Shown here: one piece after another, positions 1 through 6,706 of the stretch
Layout: each line of letters opens with the position of its first letter
Numbering within the stretch: position 1 is the stretch's first letter
From: Flavipsychrobacter stenotrophus
GTDB taxonomy: Bacteria > Bacteroidota > Bacteroidia > Chitinophagales > Chitinophagaceae
Direction: 5' to 3'
Length of the DNA: 10,961 bases
Assembly (NCBI GenBank): GCA_947372365.1
Contig: CANBTK010000023.1
Span: forward strand, 1 to 10,961
Notes under the pieces: model-generated
Databases searched by the model: none
Seen by the model: only the letters and a program-made list of their open reading frames with translations
Told to the model about the DNA's origin: nothing
Made by a program: the position numbers and the translations under genes

Positions 1-160
1 GCATAATTAAGAATATGATAAGTAAATATGGCAATGTGTGAGGTTTTTACGCCCTACAAATGCCGATTAAAGAGTGCAATATTATAAAAAATGGGGCATT
101 TAGGGTATATCCGCGTTTTTTTTATTGCATATTTTTTTGGGTGGTATATACCCATGCTGC

Positions 161-178
161 TAAAAAGGCGGCTTTTTA
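161..178 (-). terminator. Weak hairpin downstream of queA, candidate terminator
   Basis: TAAAAAG pairs with CTTTTTA around a 4-nt loop (7 bp, mostly A-T). It lies about 40 nt beyond the queA stop codon. The U-rich 3' arm on the minus strand fits an A/U-flanked terminator, but only one G-C pair holds the stem and no U-run follows it. The rest of 1-218 is AT-rich, includes a 10-bp palindrome GGTATATACC at 143-152, and holds no gene I can support. Confidence 0.3.
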
Positions 179-218
179 CGTTAAAAATGGGCGCTTTTGG
201 GTACAGTAAAAGCTATTT

Positions 219-1439
219 TTATGTTTTCCGCCACAGTAGGCTCCCATCGCCATAACTCAGGAAGCGGAAACCATGCCCCATCGCATAGTTATACACCTCG
301 CGCCAATCATCGCCTATGAGGGCTGCTACCAGCAACAGTAACGTGCTTTGTGGCTGGTGGAAATTGGTAACCAGCCCGCTGATAACCCTGAATTGGTAAC
401 CCGGCGCTATCAGTATCTGGGTGCGGGTAATGATTTTGCCCAGGCTGTTGGCATGCATATGGCTGAGCAGTGCTGTAAAGGCTTCTTCTGTTGTGCAGGT
501 AGCTTCTGTTTCATACGGCACCCATTGGTTTACTGCAATGCCTGCCCAGTCAACAGGCTGCCCCTGCACCAGCTTATTGCCTATCCAGTAGAGGCTCTCT
601 AATGTACGCAGCGAAGTAGTGCCTACGGCTACTATTGGGCCTTTTTGCTGCAATAGCTGCTGTATTGCCTGCTGGCCCACTTCTATCCATTCGGCATGCA
701 TATCATGCTCGTGCATGGTAGCGCTTTTTACAGGCTTAAAGGTGCCTGCACCCACATGCAGGGTAACATAGGCTGCACCAATGCCTTTTGCTGCAAGGCT
801 ATCCATAATGTGTGCTGTGAAATGCAGCCCGGCAGTAGGGGCGGCAACACTGCCCTCATCGGTGGCAAAGATGGTCTGGTAGGTGGTTGCGTCTTTAATG
901 CCCGCTTCGCGGTTAATATAGGGCGGCAGGGGCACTTTGCCGGCATGGTGCAGCACCTCGGCAAAAGTAAGTTCAGGGTTATCCCAGTCCAGTTGTATAG
1001 TGTAGTACCCTTCGTGCTTGTTTACCATAGTGGCAGATAGCGTAAAACCCGCTTCCGGGCACTGCAGGTGCAGCGCAATGCCATCTTTCCATTTTTTTGC
1101 GCTGCCCACCAGGCAGTTCCACCATACCTGCCCCTTTTGCAGCATGGCTGTTTGCATATCAGGCAGCGATGCATGGGGCTCCAGGCAAAACACCTCAATA
1201 GCGCCGCCTGTTGGCTTGTTAAACAGCAGGCGGGCATGCACAACTTTCGTCTGATTAAAGGCCATCAGCGCCCCGGTGGGTATATGGCCGCTTATGTGGT
1301 GGTAAGTATCTTCGGTTATTAGCCCATCTTTATAAACCAGCAACCGGGATGCATCCCTTTGTTCCAGTGGGTATTTGGCTATGCGTTCATCGGGCAGGGC
1401 GTAGGTAAAGTTTTCAATGCGTAAGTCCTTGGGGTGCAT
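219..1439 (-). CDS. queA: S-adenosylmethionine:tRNA ribosyltransferase-isomerase (long form)
   Basis: QueA transfers and isomerises the ribose of S-adenosylmethionine onto preQ1 in the tRNA anticodon, making epoxyqueuosine, the penultimate step of queuosine synthesis; it is cytoplasmic. The 406-aa product shows family motifs throughout: an N-terminal LPDERIAKYPLEQRDASRLL-type start (15-34), PLPPYI (170-175), AAPTAGLHFT (199-208), HVGAGTF (228-234), VGTTSLRTLES (272-282), GLVTNFHQPQSTLL (355-368) and SYGDGSLL (395-402). It is about 50 residues longer than E. coli QueA (356 aa). Most of the excess lies between LESLYW (281-285) and IAPGYQF (344-350), so this is a long-form QueA and not a fusion. 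The ATG at 1439 is 2 nt after the dgt stop, so the two are probably co-transcribed and translationally coupled. The family call is near certain; the effect of the insertion is unknown. Confidence 0.95.
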   Translation of the reverse strand: MHPKDLRIENFTYALPDERIAKYPLEQRDASRLLVYKDGLITEDTYHHISGHIPTGALMAFNQTKVVHARLLFNKPTGGAIEVFCLEPHASLPDMQTAMLQKGQVWWNCLVGSAKKWKDGIALHLQCPEAGFTLSATMVNKHEGYYTIQLDWDNPELTFAEVLHHAGKVPLPPYINREAGIKDATTYQTIFATDEGSVAAPTAGLHFTAHIMDSLAAKGIGAAYVTLHVGAGTFKPVKSATMHEHDMHAEWIEVGQQAIQQLLQQKGPIVAVGTTSLRTLESLYWIGNKLVQGQPVDWAGIAVNQWVPYETEATCTTEEAFTALLSHMHANSLGKIITRTQILIAPGYQFRVISGLVTNFHQPQSTLLLLVAALIGDDWREVYNYAMGHGFRFLSYGDGSLLWRKT

Positions 1440-1441
1440 AT

Positions 1442-2836
1442 TTATTTTATTTCAGGGATTGTAATGCCTGTTATTTTGCGGTACAGGTCTATGGCGTAGA
1501 GGTCGGTCATACCAGCAATAAAGTCAACAATGGACTGAATGTCCGAATACACCGAACTCTCTGTGAGCTGCAGCGGGAACTGGGTAGAAACCAGCTTTAT
1601 CAGCTTGGCTGAGCGGCTTTGTTTAGGGTTCAGCACGGCATTCACAAACTCTTTAAGCAGGCCGCCAATAATGTTGTAGCCAGCTATCTCTATCTCTACC
1701 ACCGACCGGTAGTTATAAACATGCTTTACCGAGTATTCGTTTATCTTTTCAATAAGCTCGTAGTCGGCTGCGGGCAGGCATTTCAGGAGGTCTTTTTGCA
1801 GGGTGCCATCCAGCAGGGCGGCTTCGTTTTCCATAAAGACTTTGGCCAGTTTTTTGGTCATCAGCCCTATCCACAGGGCGCGTATGTATTGCACCTTCTG
1901 GTTGGCATCATTAATGTTGGCTACCTTCTTCCTGATATAGCCCTGTGTTTCGTACCCATCGCCCTCTTCTTCAAAAAACGGCAGGAAAAGCGACTCAAAT
2001 TTTTCGGTGCTGGTAATATGCAGCCTGTGGGCATCTTCAAGGTCTATTACCCTGTAGCACACATCATCGGCAGCCTCGGTGAGGTACACATAAGGGTGGC
2101 GGGCATATACATTTTCAAGGCCGGCAATGGCGGGTATGCCCAGCGTTTCTGCTATCTGTTGGTAAGTGCCAATTTCAGAGTCAAAAAAGCCTGATTTTTT
2201 GGTGGCTATAAGCCCGGTTTTTTTGTCGAAGCCCGATATGGATGCGCAGGGGTATTTTACTATAGCGGCAAGGGTAGCATAAGTAAGCCTGTAGCCGCCC
2301 AGCTCGTTTTCGCTATACTGGTGGGTAAGTACCCGCAATGCGTTGGAATTGCCCTCAAATTTCACGAAATCCCTGAGCTGGTTGGGGGTAAGCGCATTGG
2401 TTATTTTCGTTTTCACTTCGCCATCCATTTGCTCAAAAAAGGTGCGTATAGCATCCTCGCCGGAATGCCCGAAGGGTGGGTTGCCAATATCGTGCGAAAG
2501 GCATGCGGAGGCGATAACTGATGCCAGTTCGTGGCGGTAAAACTCTTTAAAATCGGAGCCTTTTTCGGGGTATTTCGCTGCAATGAGCTCGCCTACGGCC
2601 TTGCCCAGCGACCTGCCTACCGATGTTACTTCCAGGCTATGGGTAAGCCTGTTATGCACAAATACTGAGCCTGGCAGCGGGAAAACCTGTGTTTTGTTCT
2701 GTAGCCTGCGGAATGCCGATGAAAAAATAATACGGTCATAGTCGCGCTGGAACGAGTTGCGCACCGGGTCATATGCTGCGGTTTTATGCCCGGCAGAGCC
2801 AGTGCGCTGCGAGGAATATAATGTCTCCCAATTCAT
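1442..2836 (-). CDS. dgt: Deoxyguanosinetriphosphate triphosphohydrolase (dGTPase, HD superfamily)
   Basis: The enzyme hydrolyses dGTP (in some homologues other dNTPs) to the deoxynucleoside and tripolyphosphate, adjusting dNTP pools in the cytoplasm. The 464-aa protein has the dGTPase N-terminal block FSSAFRRLQNKTQVFP (38-53), the first metal-binding His in RLTHSLEV (H66), the HD pair in SHDIGNPPFGHSGEDA (H115, D116), the FEGNSNALR block (160-168) and the last metal ligand in EAADDVCYRVIDLEDA (D257 or D258). All HD-domain ligands are therefore present and it should be active. The ATG at 2836 gives the standard MNWETLYSSQR-like start. A -7-like CATCTTTA lies 4 nt before the ATG. queA follows at 2 nt, giving a two-gene transcript. 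The 245-bp gap upstream contains the pyk terminator and no gene I can see. Substrate preference among dNTPs cannot be read from the sequence. Confidence 0.93.
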   Translation of the reverse strand: MNWETLYSSQRTGSAGHKTAAYDPVRNSFQRDYDRIIFSSAFRRLQNKTQVFPLPGSVFVHNRLTHSLEVTSVGRSLGKAVGELIAAKYPEKGSDFKEFYRHELASVIASACLSHDIGNPPFGHSGEDAIRTFFEQMDGEVKTKITNALTPNQLRDFVKFEGNSNALRVLTHQYSENELGGYRLTYATLAAIVKYPCASISGFDKKTGLIATKKSGFFDSEIGTYQQIAETLGIPAIAGLENVYARHPYVYLTEAADDVCYRVIDLEDAHRLHITSTEKFESLFLPFFEEEGDGYETQGYIRKKVANINDANQKVQYIRALWIGLMTKKLAKVFMENEAALLDGTLQKDLLKCLPAADYELIEKINEYSVKHVYNYRSVVEIEIAGYNIIGGLLKEFVNAVLNPKQSRSAKLIKLVSTQFPLQLTESSVYSDIQSIVDFIAGMTDLYAIDLYRKITGITIPEIK

Positions 2837-3014
2837 GGTGTAAAGATGCGATATTGCGGGGAGAAAGTGGGAGGGAGGTAAAGAATACCCTTTGCGAGGG
2901 GCTGTTTTACAGGCAAGTAGCCAGCTTTGCCGCTTGTGTTATTTTATTATTTTAAATGTATTTGCGTTTTATTCCTGTGCATGCGCTTTGCAAGTGTGGC
3001 TAAGCTGAATGCCT

Positions 3015-3049
3015 AAAACAAAACCCCTGGCAGCCTTTGCTGCCAGGGG
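3015..3049 (-). terminator. Strong intrinsic terminator of pyk
   Basis: CCCCTGGCAGC (3024-3034) and GCTGCCAGGGG (3039-3049) form a perfect 11-bp GC-rich stem with a 4-nt loop. On the minus strand the stem is followed directly by TTTTGTTTT (3023-3015). This is a textbook Rho-independent terminator about 33 nt past the pyk stop. It separates pyk from the dgt-queA pair, which therefore needs its own promoter. Confidence 0.93.
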
Positions 3050-3081
3050 CATAAAATATTTTATTTCCAGGCGCTATGCGC

Positions 3082-4503
3082 TTAATCCACTTTGGTAATC
3101 TTAAGCATATTGGTAGGCAAGTGCTCCAGCACGGGTGTGCTACCGGTATTCACCACCACATCATCGGTTTTAAGCAGGCCTTTGCTTTTCAGCAGTTCTA
3201 TCTGGTCGGTAATAATACCGTCCATGCTCTCTTCCCTGTCATAATAAAAGGCGGTAACCCCCCAGCTAAGGCTGAGCTGGTTTACCAGCGATTTGGTTTT
3301 GGTAAACACATAAAGCGGCGCATGGGGGCGGTAGCTGGATAGCATAAAGCCTGTGTAGCCAGACTGTGTCATGCCTATCAGGGCATTGGCTTTTACATCG
3401 CGGGCTATTTCGCAGGCATTGTAACACAGCGCATCGCTCAGGAACGAAGGTGAGTGCGGCTGCGGCACCAGGTTACGGTTGTAAACAGTTTCCTCTTTTT
3501 CTACCTCGCGTATAATGTTTACCATGGTTTTTATAACCAGCTCAGGGTATTGGCCCATGGCGGTTTCGCCACTCAGCATCACTGCATCAGCGCCTTCTAA
3601 TACCGCATTCGCAACGTCCGTTATTTCGCTACGGTTGGGGCGGGTACGGTCTATCATGCTCTCCATCATCTGCGTAGCTATAATTACCGGTTTTGCCCTG
3701 TGTATGCATTTACGCACAATATTTTTCTGTATCATGGGTATCAGCTCCAGCGGCAGTTCCACGCCCAGGTCGCCACGGGCTACCATTACTGCGTCCGATG
3801 CCAGTATTATCTCCCTCAGGTTTTCTATAGCCTCGGGCTTTTCTATTTTGGCAATGATTTTTGCGCTGCTGCCCTTGCTGTTCAGTATTGTTTTAAGGGT
3901 TATGATATCGCCCTGATGGCGCACAAACGAAAGTGCCACCCAGTCAATAGCCTGGCCCACAATAAAGTCAATATCCCTTAGGTCTTTGTCAGATAAGGAA
4001 GCCAGCGAAATCTTGGTATCAGGCAGGTTGATGCCTTTTTTAGAAGAAAGTATGCCCGGGGTCAGTACTTCTACCTTTACCCTATGGTCTGCGCCTATTT
4101 CCAGTACCCTTACTTCAATCTTGCCATCGTCTATCATTATCTTCTCGCCAACTTTTACGTCATTGTAAAAGTTAGGGTAAGACAGGTAAACCTGCTCGGC
4201 ATTGCCTACAAGTTTTTCGTTAGTAAAATAGAAGGTGTCGCCTTGCTTAAGGGGCAGTGCATTGTTTTCTATTTCACCCACGCGCAGCTTAGGGCCTTGC
4301 AGGTCGGCAAGTATGGCTATATTAAACGGGAAAGTTTCGTTGATTTTTTCAATGTTCTTGATGACGCTCAGGTGCTCGTCGTGCGTGCCATGCGAAAAAT
4401 TGAGGCGGAACACATTAACGCCTGCTTGCACCAGGCCCAGTAGCTTTTCATAAGTATTGCAGGCAGGGCCTACGGTAGCGATGATTTTGGTTTTATGTAA
4501 CAT
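3082..4503 (-). CDS. pyk: Pyruvate kinase
   Basis: It catalyses the last glycolytic step, phosphoenolpyruvate + ADP to pyruvate + ATP, in the cytoplasm. The 473-aa product is of normal bacterial length and covers the whole family fold: KIIATVGPAC (6-15), VFRLNFSHGTHDEH (31-44), DLQGPKLRVG (67-76), then the B domain, the signature IIAKIEKPEAIEN (216-228) with catalytic K219 and metal ligand E221, ARGDLGVELP (242-251) with D245, MMESM (279-283), RTRPNRSEITDVANAV (286-301) and AVMLSGETA (307-315). The C-terminal domain ends with an NTGSTP-type motif. The ATG at 4503 gives the expected MLHKTKIIATVGP start. A perfect -7 box, TATATTTG (4516-4509), ends 5 nt before it, suggesting a near-leaderless mRNA. 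The toxin-antitoxin pair lies upstream on the same strand but 218 bp away, so co-transcription is doubtful. Confidence 0.97.
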   Translation of the reverse strand: MLHKTKIIATVGPACNTYEKLLGLVQAGVNVFRLNFSHGTHDEHLSVIKNIEKINETFPFNIAILADLQGPKLRVGEIENNALPLKQGDTFYFTNEKLVGNAEQVYLSYPNFYNDVKVGEKIMIDDGKIEVRVLEIGADHRVKVEVLTPGILSSKKGINLPDTKISLASLSDKDLRDIDFIVGQAIDWVALSFVRHQGDIITLKTILNSKGSSAKIIAKIEKPEAIENLREIILASDAVMVARGDLGVELPLELIPMIQKNIVRKCIHRAKPVIIATQMMESMIDRTRPNRSEITDVANAVLEGADAVMLSGETAMGQYPELVIKTMVNIIREVEKEETVYNRNLVPQPHSPSFLSDALCYNACEIARDVKANALIGMTQSGYTGFMLSSYRPHAPLYVFTKTKSLVNQLSLSWGVTAFYYDREESMDGIITDQIELLKSKGLLKTDDVVVNTGSTPVLEHLPTNMLKITKVD

Positions 4504-4508
4504 ATCCG

Positions 4509-4516
4509 CAAATATA
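4509..4516 (-). promoter_or_regulatory. Bacteroidota-type -7 box of pyk
   Basis: TATATTTG on the minus strand matches the Bacteroidota -7 consensus TAnnTTTG exactly and ends 5 nt before the pyk ATG. No TTTG element is visible 19-21 bp further upstream, so the promoter is incomplete by consensus. In the 4504-4721 gap I also see AACCCT/AGGGTT (4541-4546 / 4559-4564) and ATGGC/GCCAT (4578-4582 / 4591-4595) inverted pairs, but no gene. Confidence 0.5.
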
Positions 4517-4721
4517 GCTAACTAAAAAGAAGTTGGTGTTAACCCTTGAGGTGCGTGCAGGGTTATTGCAGGCTAAAATGGCTGTCAAATGCCATGTTTT
4601 GTAATATTTTTGTGGGTGGTATGGCCTAAATCCATTTACAAATCCCATCTGAAGATTGCAGCCTAGTATTCCGAAGCACTGTAAGGGGAATAAGTAAAAA
4701 TACCAACTAAAGCCCAATCAT

Positions 4722-5081
4722 TTAGGCAAGCCCGCCAATCCATAAATCAAGGTGCAACTTCATGGCATTATCAATTAAATGCAAATAACTATCAGGTAAT
4801 TGCCCGATAAACGAAATGAGCCGGGATTTGTCAAGTGCCCTTATCTGGTCTGCCTTGGCTTTTGAATTTTTGGGTAATTTAGCTGTACCCACAGGTAAGA
4901 AAACCTCAAACGAAAAAATATGGTTGGTATTAGAAGTTATGGGTAACACTGTAACAACATTATTATTCAGGTTGTTTACGTTATTTGAAACAATTACAAC
5001 AGGCCGTTTTTTGTTGATTTCCATGCCTACAGTCGGGTCAAGGTTGGCCAGCCAAATCTCTCCCCTGTTAATATTCGCCAT
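4722..5081 (-). CDS. mazF: Type II toxin, MazF/PemK-family endoribonuclease
   Basis: MazF/PemK toxins cleave mRNA at short sequence-specific sites when their labile antitoxin is lost. The 119-aa product shows the family pattern: RGEIWLANLDPTVGMEI (6-22), KKRPVVIVSN (24-33) with the conserved Arg (R26), VTVLPITSN (43-51) with the conserved Thr/Ser, and KADQIRALDKSRL (76-88). I use the ATG at 5081. A longer frame begins at a TTG at 5108, but the ATG start gives the normal MANINRGEIW beginning and overlaps the antitoxin end by 14 nt (5068-5081), typical of translational coupling in toxin-antitoxin operons. No key residue is missing, so it is probably active. The cleavage sequence cannot be predicted here. 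Confidence 0.92.
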   Translation of the reverse strand: MANINRGEIWLANLDPTVGMEINKKRPVVIVSNNVNNLNNNVVTVLPITSNTNHIFSFEVFLPVGTAKLPKNSKAKADQIRALDKSRLISFIGQLPDSYLHLIDNAMKLHLDLWIGGLA

Positions 5082-5292
5082 CCCAGCCTTCCATGTCGGT
5101 GGGAGCAAAATCTTTTATGAGCGTGGCATTTTCCTGGCTCGCAAGGCGGTATTCATTAGCAAGTACCGTGGACTTATCAGTTTCGTTTACTTTAGACTTG
5201 AGTAAGTCTAAAATATAACTTTCAGCATTGCTTGTAATTTTCTGCATCCTGAGCGCCAAATCGTCAGGAATCTGAAGCTGAATTATTTTCAT
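5068..5292 (-). CDS. Antitoxin of the MazF-type pair
   Basis: The 74-aa protein begins MKIIQLQIPDDLALRMQKI (1-19), the beta-strand-then-helix start expected of a dimeric ribbon-helix-helix-like DNA-binding domain. It ends in an acidic, aromatic tail (DFAPTDMEGWDGEY, 61-74) that resembles the toxin-binding tails of Bacteroidota MazF partners. It is upstream of and overlaps the toxin gene, the usual antitoxin-first order. It should bind and neutralise the toxin and repress its own promoter; a palindrome and two direct repeats sit just upstream. The role comes mostly from context and general form, since classical MazE motifs are not obvious, so I give no symbol. Confidence 0.82.
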   Translation of the reverse strand: MKIIQLQIPDDLALRMQKITSNAESYILDLLKSKVNETDKSTVLANEYRLASQENATLIKDFAPTDMEGWDGEY

Positions 5293-5331
5293 AGTACTAA
5301 GTTACAAAATTACACGCAAAATTATTACAAA
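5292..5331 (-). promoter_or_regulatory. Probable promoter/operator of the toxin-antitoxin operon
   Basis: Two copies of CAAAATTA (5305-5312 and 5317-5324) each read TAATTTTG on the minus strand, matching the -7 consensus TAnnTTTG. The nearer one ends 12 nt before the antitoxin ATG. A TTTG (5331-5328) lies 15 bp upstream of it, short of the usual 19-21. An 8-bp palindrome TAGTACTA (5292-5299) overlaps the first base of the start codon. Together these could serve as promoter plus autoregulatory operator. The rest of the 167-bp divergent gap holds a hairpin (5335-5374) and a palindrome (5379-5388). Confidence 0.45.
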
Positions 5332-5459
5332 AAAATGCCTCCGGGTACTCGGCCAATGTTAACCCTCCAGGCATCTATGGCGTACGCCCACCCTTAAATT
5401 TCCCTACCTTTAAACTATTCCCTTATTTCACTGTCAAAGCATAAATTGCAATTATACTA

Positions 5460-6020
5460 ATGCCCGATGTAGCCGGCCAGGTGAGCGACAATATACTAGT
5501 GGCTTCTTTTAAGGATGAAAAGTTGAAGGAAGCCTCTTATACCCAACTGATACGGAAGTACCAGGAGCGGCTGTATTGGCACATCCGCCGTATGGTGGTG
5601 GAGCATGAGGATGCAAACGATATATTGCAGAATGTATTCATAAAAGTGTGGCGCAACCTTTCCCACTTCAGGGAGGAGTCTAACCTATATACGTGGCTAT
5701 ACCGCATAGCTACTAATGAAACCCTGAGCTGGATAGACCAGAAAAAACGCCATGCTTCGGTTTCTTTATCAGGCGATGAAAATATCTTTGCAGAAAAGCT
5801 AACAGCCCAAAAGGGCTATGATGCCAATAAAATAGAATGGAAGCTGCAGCAGGCCATATTAACCCTGCCGGAAAGGCAAAGGCTGGTATTTAACCTGCGG
5901 TACTACGATGAAATGCCCTATGACGAAATGGCCGAAATGCTGGGGACAAGCGCAGGGGCACTGAAAGCAAGCTACCACCATGCCGTAAAAAAAGTTGAAG
6001 CATCTTTACTCGGCAATTAA
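5460..6020 (+). CDS. RNA polymerase ECF-type sigma factor (sigma-70 family, regions 2 and 4)
   Basis: ECF sigma factors direct RNA polymerase to a small regulon when released from an anti-sigma factor. The 186-aa protein has region 2 at about residues 24-92 (YTQLIRKYQERLYWHIRRMV, then the acidic EDANDILQNVFIKVWRNL block and TWLYRIATN) and region 4 at about 127-181 (LTLPERQRLVFNLRYYD, then the helix-turn-helix MPYDEMAEMLGTSAGALKASYHHA). There is no region 1.1 or 3, as usual for ECF factors. The ATG at 5460 is the first in frame that leaves a sensible N-terminus. A -7-like TACCTTTA lies at 5405-5412. The next gene starts 33 nt downstream and encodes a membrane protein that is probably its anti-sigma factor. 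Its signal and target promoters are unknown. Confidence 0.93.
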   Translation: MPDVAGQVSDNILVASFKDEKLKEASYTQLIRKYQERLYWHIRRMVVEHEDANDILQNVFIKVWRNLSHFREESNLYTWLYRIATNETLSWIDQKKRHASVSLSGDENIFAEKLTAQKGYDANKIEWKLQQAILTLPERQRLVFNLRYYDEMPYDEMAEMLGTSAGALKASYHHAVKKVEASLLGN

Positions 6021-6053
6021 ACTTTGAAAGCAAATAAACGTCTTAAAATAGCA

Positions 6054-6596
6054 ATGAACGCAGATAATACCATACAGGATGAGTTGAATAGCATGGGTAG
6101 CCCGCTTGCGGGTTTGCCGGGCCAAATGCCTTACGCTGTTCCTGCGGGTTATTTTGAACAAATGGCCGGCAACATGGCACAGCTGGCGCGGCAAAATGAA
6201 AATACAATGCCCGATTTTGGGCACAGTATGCCTTATGAAGTGCCCGCAGGTTATTTTGACGGGTTGCCGGCAAAGGTGTTACTGAAAGCAACGGGTGCTG
6301 AAGGAGCAGAAAAGCAAGCAGGTAGGCATATCGTTTTTCTCCCGGGCAGGAAGTGGGCTGCCGCAGCTGCACTGGCTGTGATAATAGGCTCAGGCGCATT
6401 TATTATGTTCAGCGGAAACAACGGTACGGGTGCCGAGAATATGCTGGCCGCAGTACCGCAGCACGAAATAAAGGAGTATGTGCAGCATAGCTACGGGATA
6501 GACCCGGCTAAGGCGGCTGGTAATACCCGTGTTGGCAACCTGGATGTAGATAGCCAAGATATTGTCGCCTACCTGAATGAAACGGGCTGGGACTAA
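6054..6596 (+). CDS. Single-pass membrane protein with two PYxVPAGYF repeats, probable anti-sigma factor
   Basis: This 180-aa protein has no enzyme motif. Its N-terminal half holds two copies of a 13-residue motif, MPYAVPAGYFEQM (25-37) and MPYEVPAGYFDGL (59-71). One transmembrane segment follows at about 101-119 (WAAAAALAVIIGSGAFIMF), preceded by a basic PGRK, so by the positive-inside rule the repeats are cytoplasmic. The tail (about 120-180) is outside and ends in DSQDIVAYLNETGWD. PYxVPxGYF-type motifs occur, as I recall, in Bacteroidota proteins encoded after ECF sigma genes. The topology and position 33 nt after the sigma gene suggest an anti-sigma factor whose cytoplasmic part holds the sigma. 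It lacks the zinc-binding HxxxCxxC motif of ZAS anti-sigma factors. A TTG at 6024 could start the frame 10 residues earlier; I prefer the ATG. The anti-sigma role is inference. Confidence 0.75.
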   Translation: MNADNTIQDELNSMGSPLAGLPGQMPYAVPAGYFEQMAGNMAQLARQNENTMPDFGHSMPYEVPAGYFDGLPAKVLLKATGAEGAEKQAGRHIVFLPGRKWAAAAALAVIIGSGAFIMFSGNNGTGAENMLAAVPQHEIKEYVQHSYGIDPAKAAGNTRVGNLDVDSQDIVAYLNETGWD

Positions 6597-6672
6597 AGCC
6601 AAGGATATACCCGATATAAGCTAACAGCAAGGTTTTGGGGCGTATGCCCGGGAACTCATTAATAATACACAA

Positions 6673-6687
6673 GTGGGGCTACCCCAC
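6673..6687 (+). other. GC-rich hairpin between the anti-sigma gene and the exported-protein gene
   Basis: GTGGGG and CCCCAC pair perfectly (6 bp) around a CTA loop. The hairpin ends 19 nt before the ATG of the third gene of the sigma operon. No U-run follows, so it is not a classical terminator. It might set mRNA stability or translation of the downstream gene. A second small GGGC/GCCC pair lies at 6638-6649. Confidence 0.4.
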
Positions 6688-6706
6688 CCAAGAAAAGCAT
6701 AAATAT

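Noticed and set aside
1619..2194. 191-aa plus-strand frame opposite dgt
   Set aside because: It lies wholly antisense to a clear dGTPase gene and shows no known motif; a shadow frame.
2837..3010. Small gene between dgt and the pyk terminator
   Set aside because: A 60-codon plus-strand frame (2773-2955) starts inside dgt antisense and has no motif, so no gene is called here.
4493..4717. 74-aa minus-strand frame between the toxin gene and pyk
   Set aside because: It overlaps the pyk start and its promoter, has no motif and an unlikely Tyr/Phe/Cys-rich composition. Treated as chance.
6024..6053. Upstream TTG start for the probable anti-sigma gene
   Set aside because: It would add only MKANKRLKIA; the ATG at 6054 is the simpler start and no ribosome-binding signal favours the TTG.
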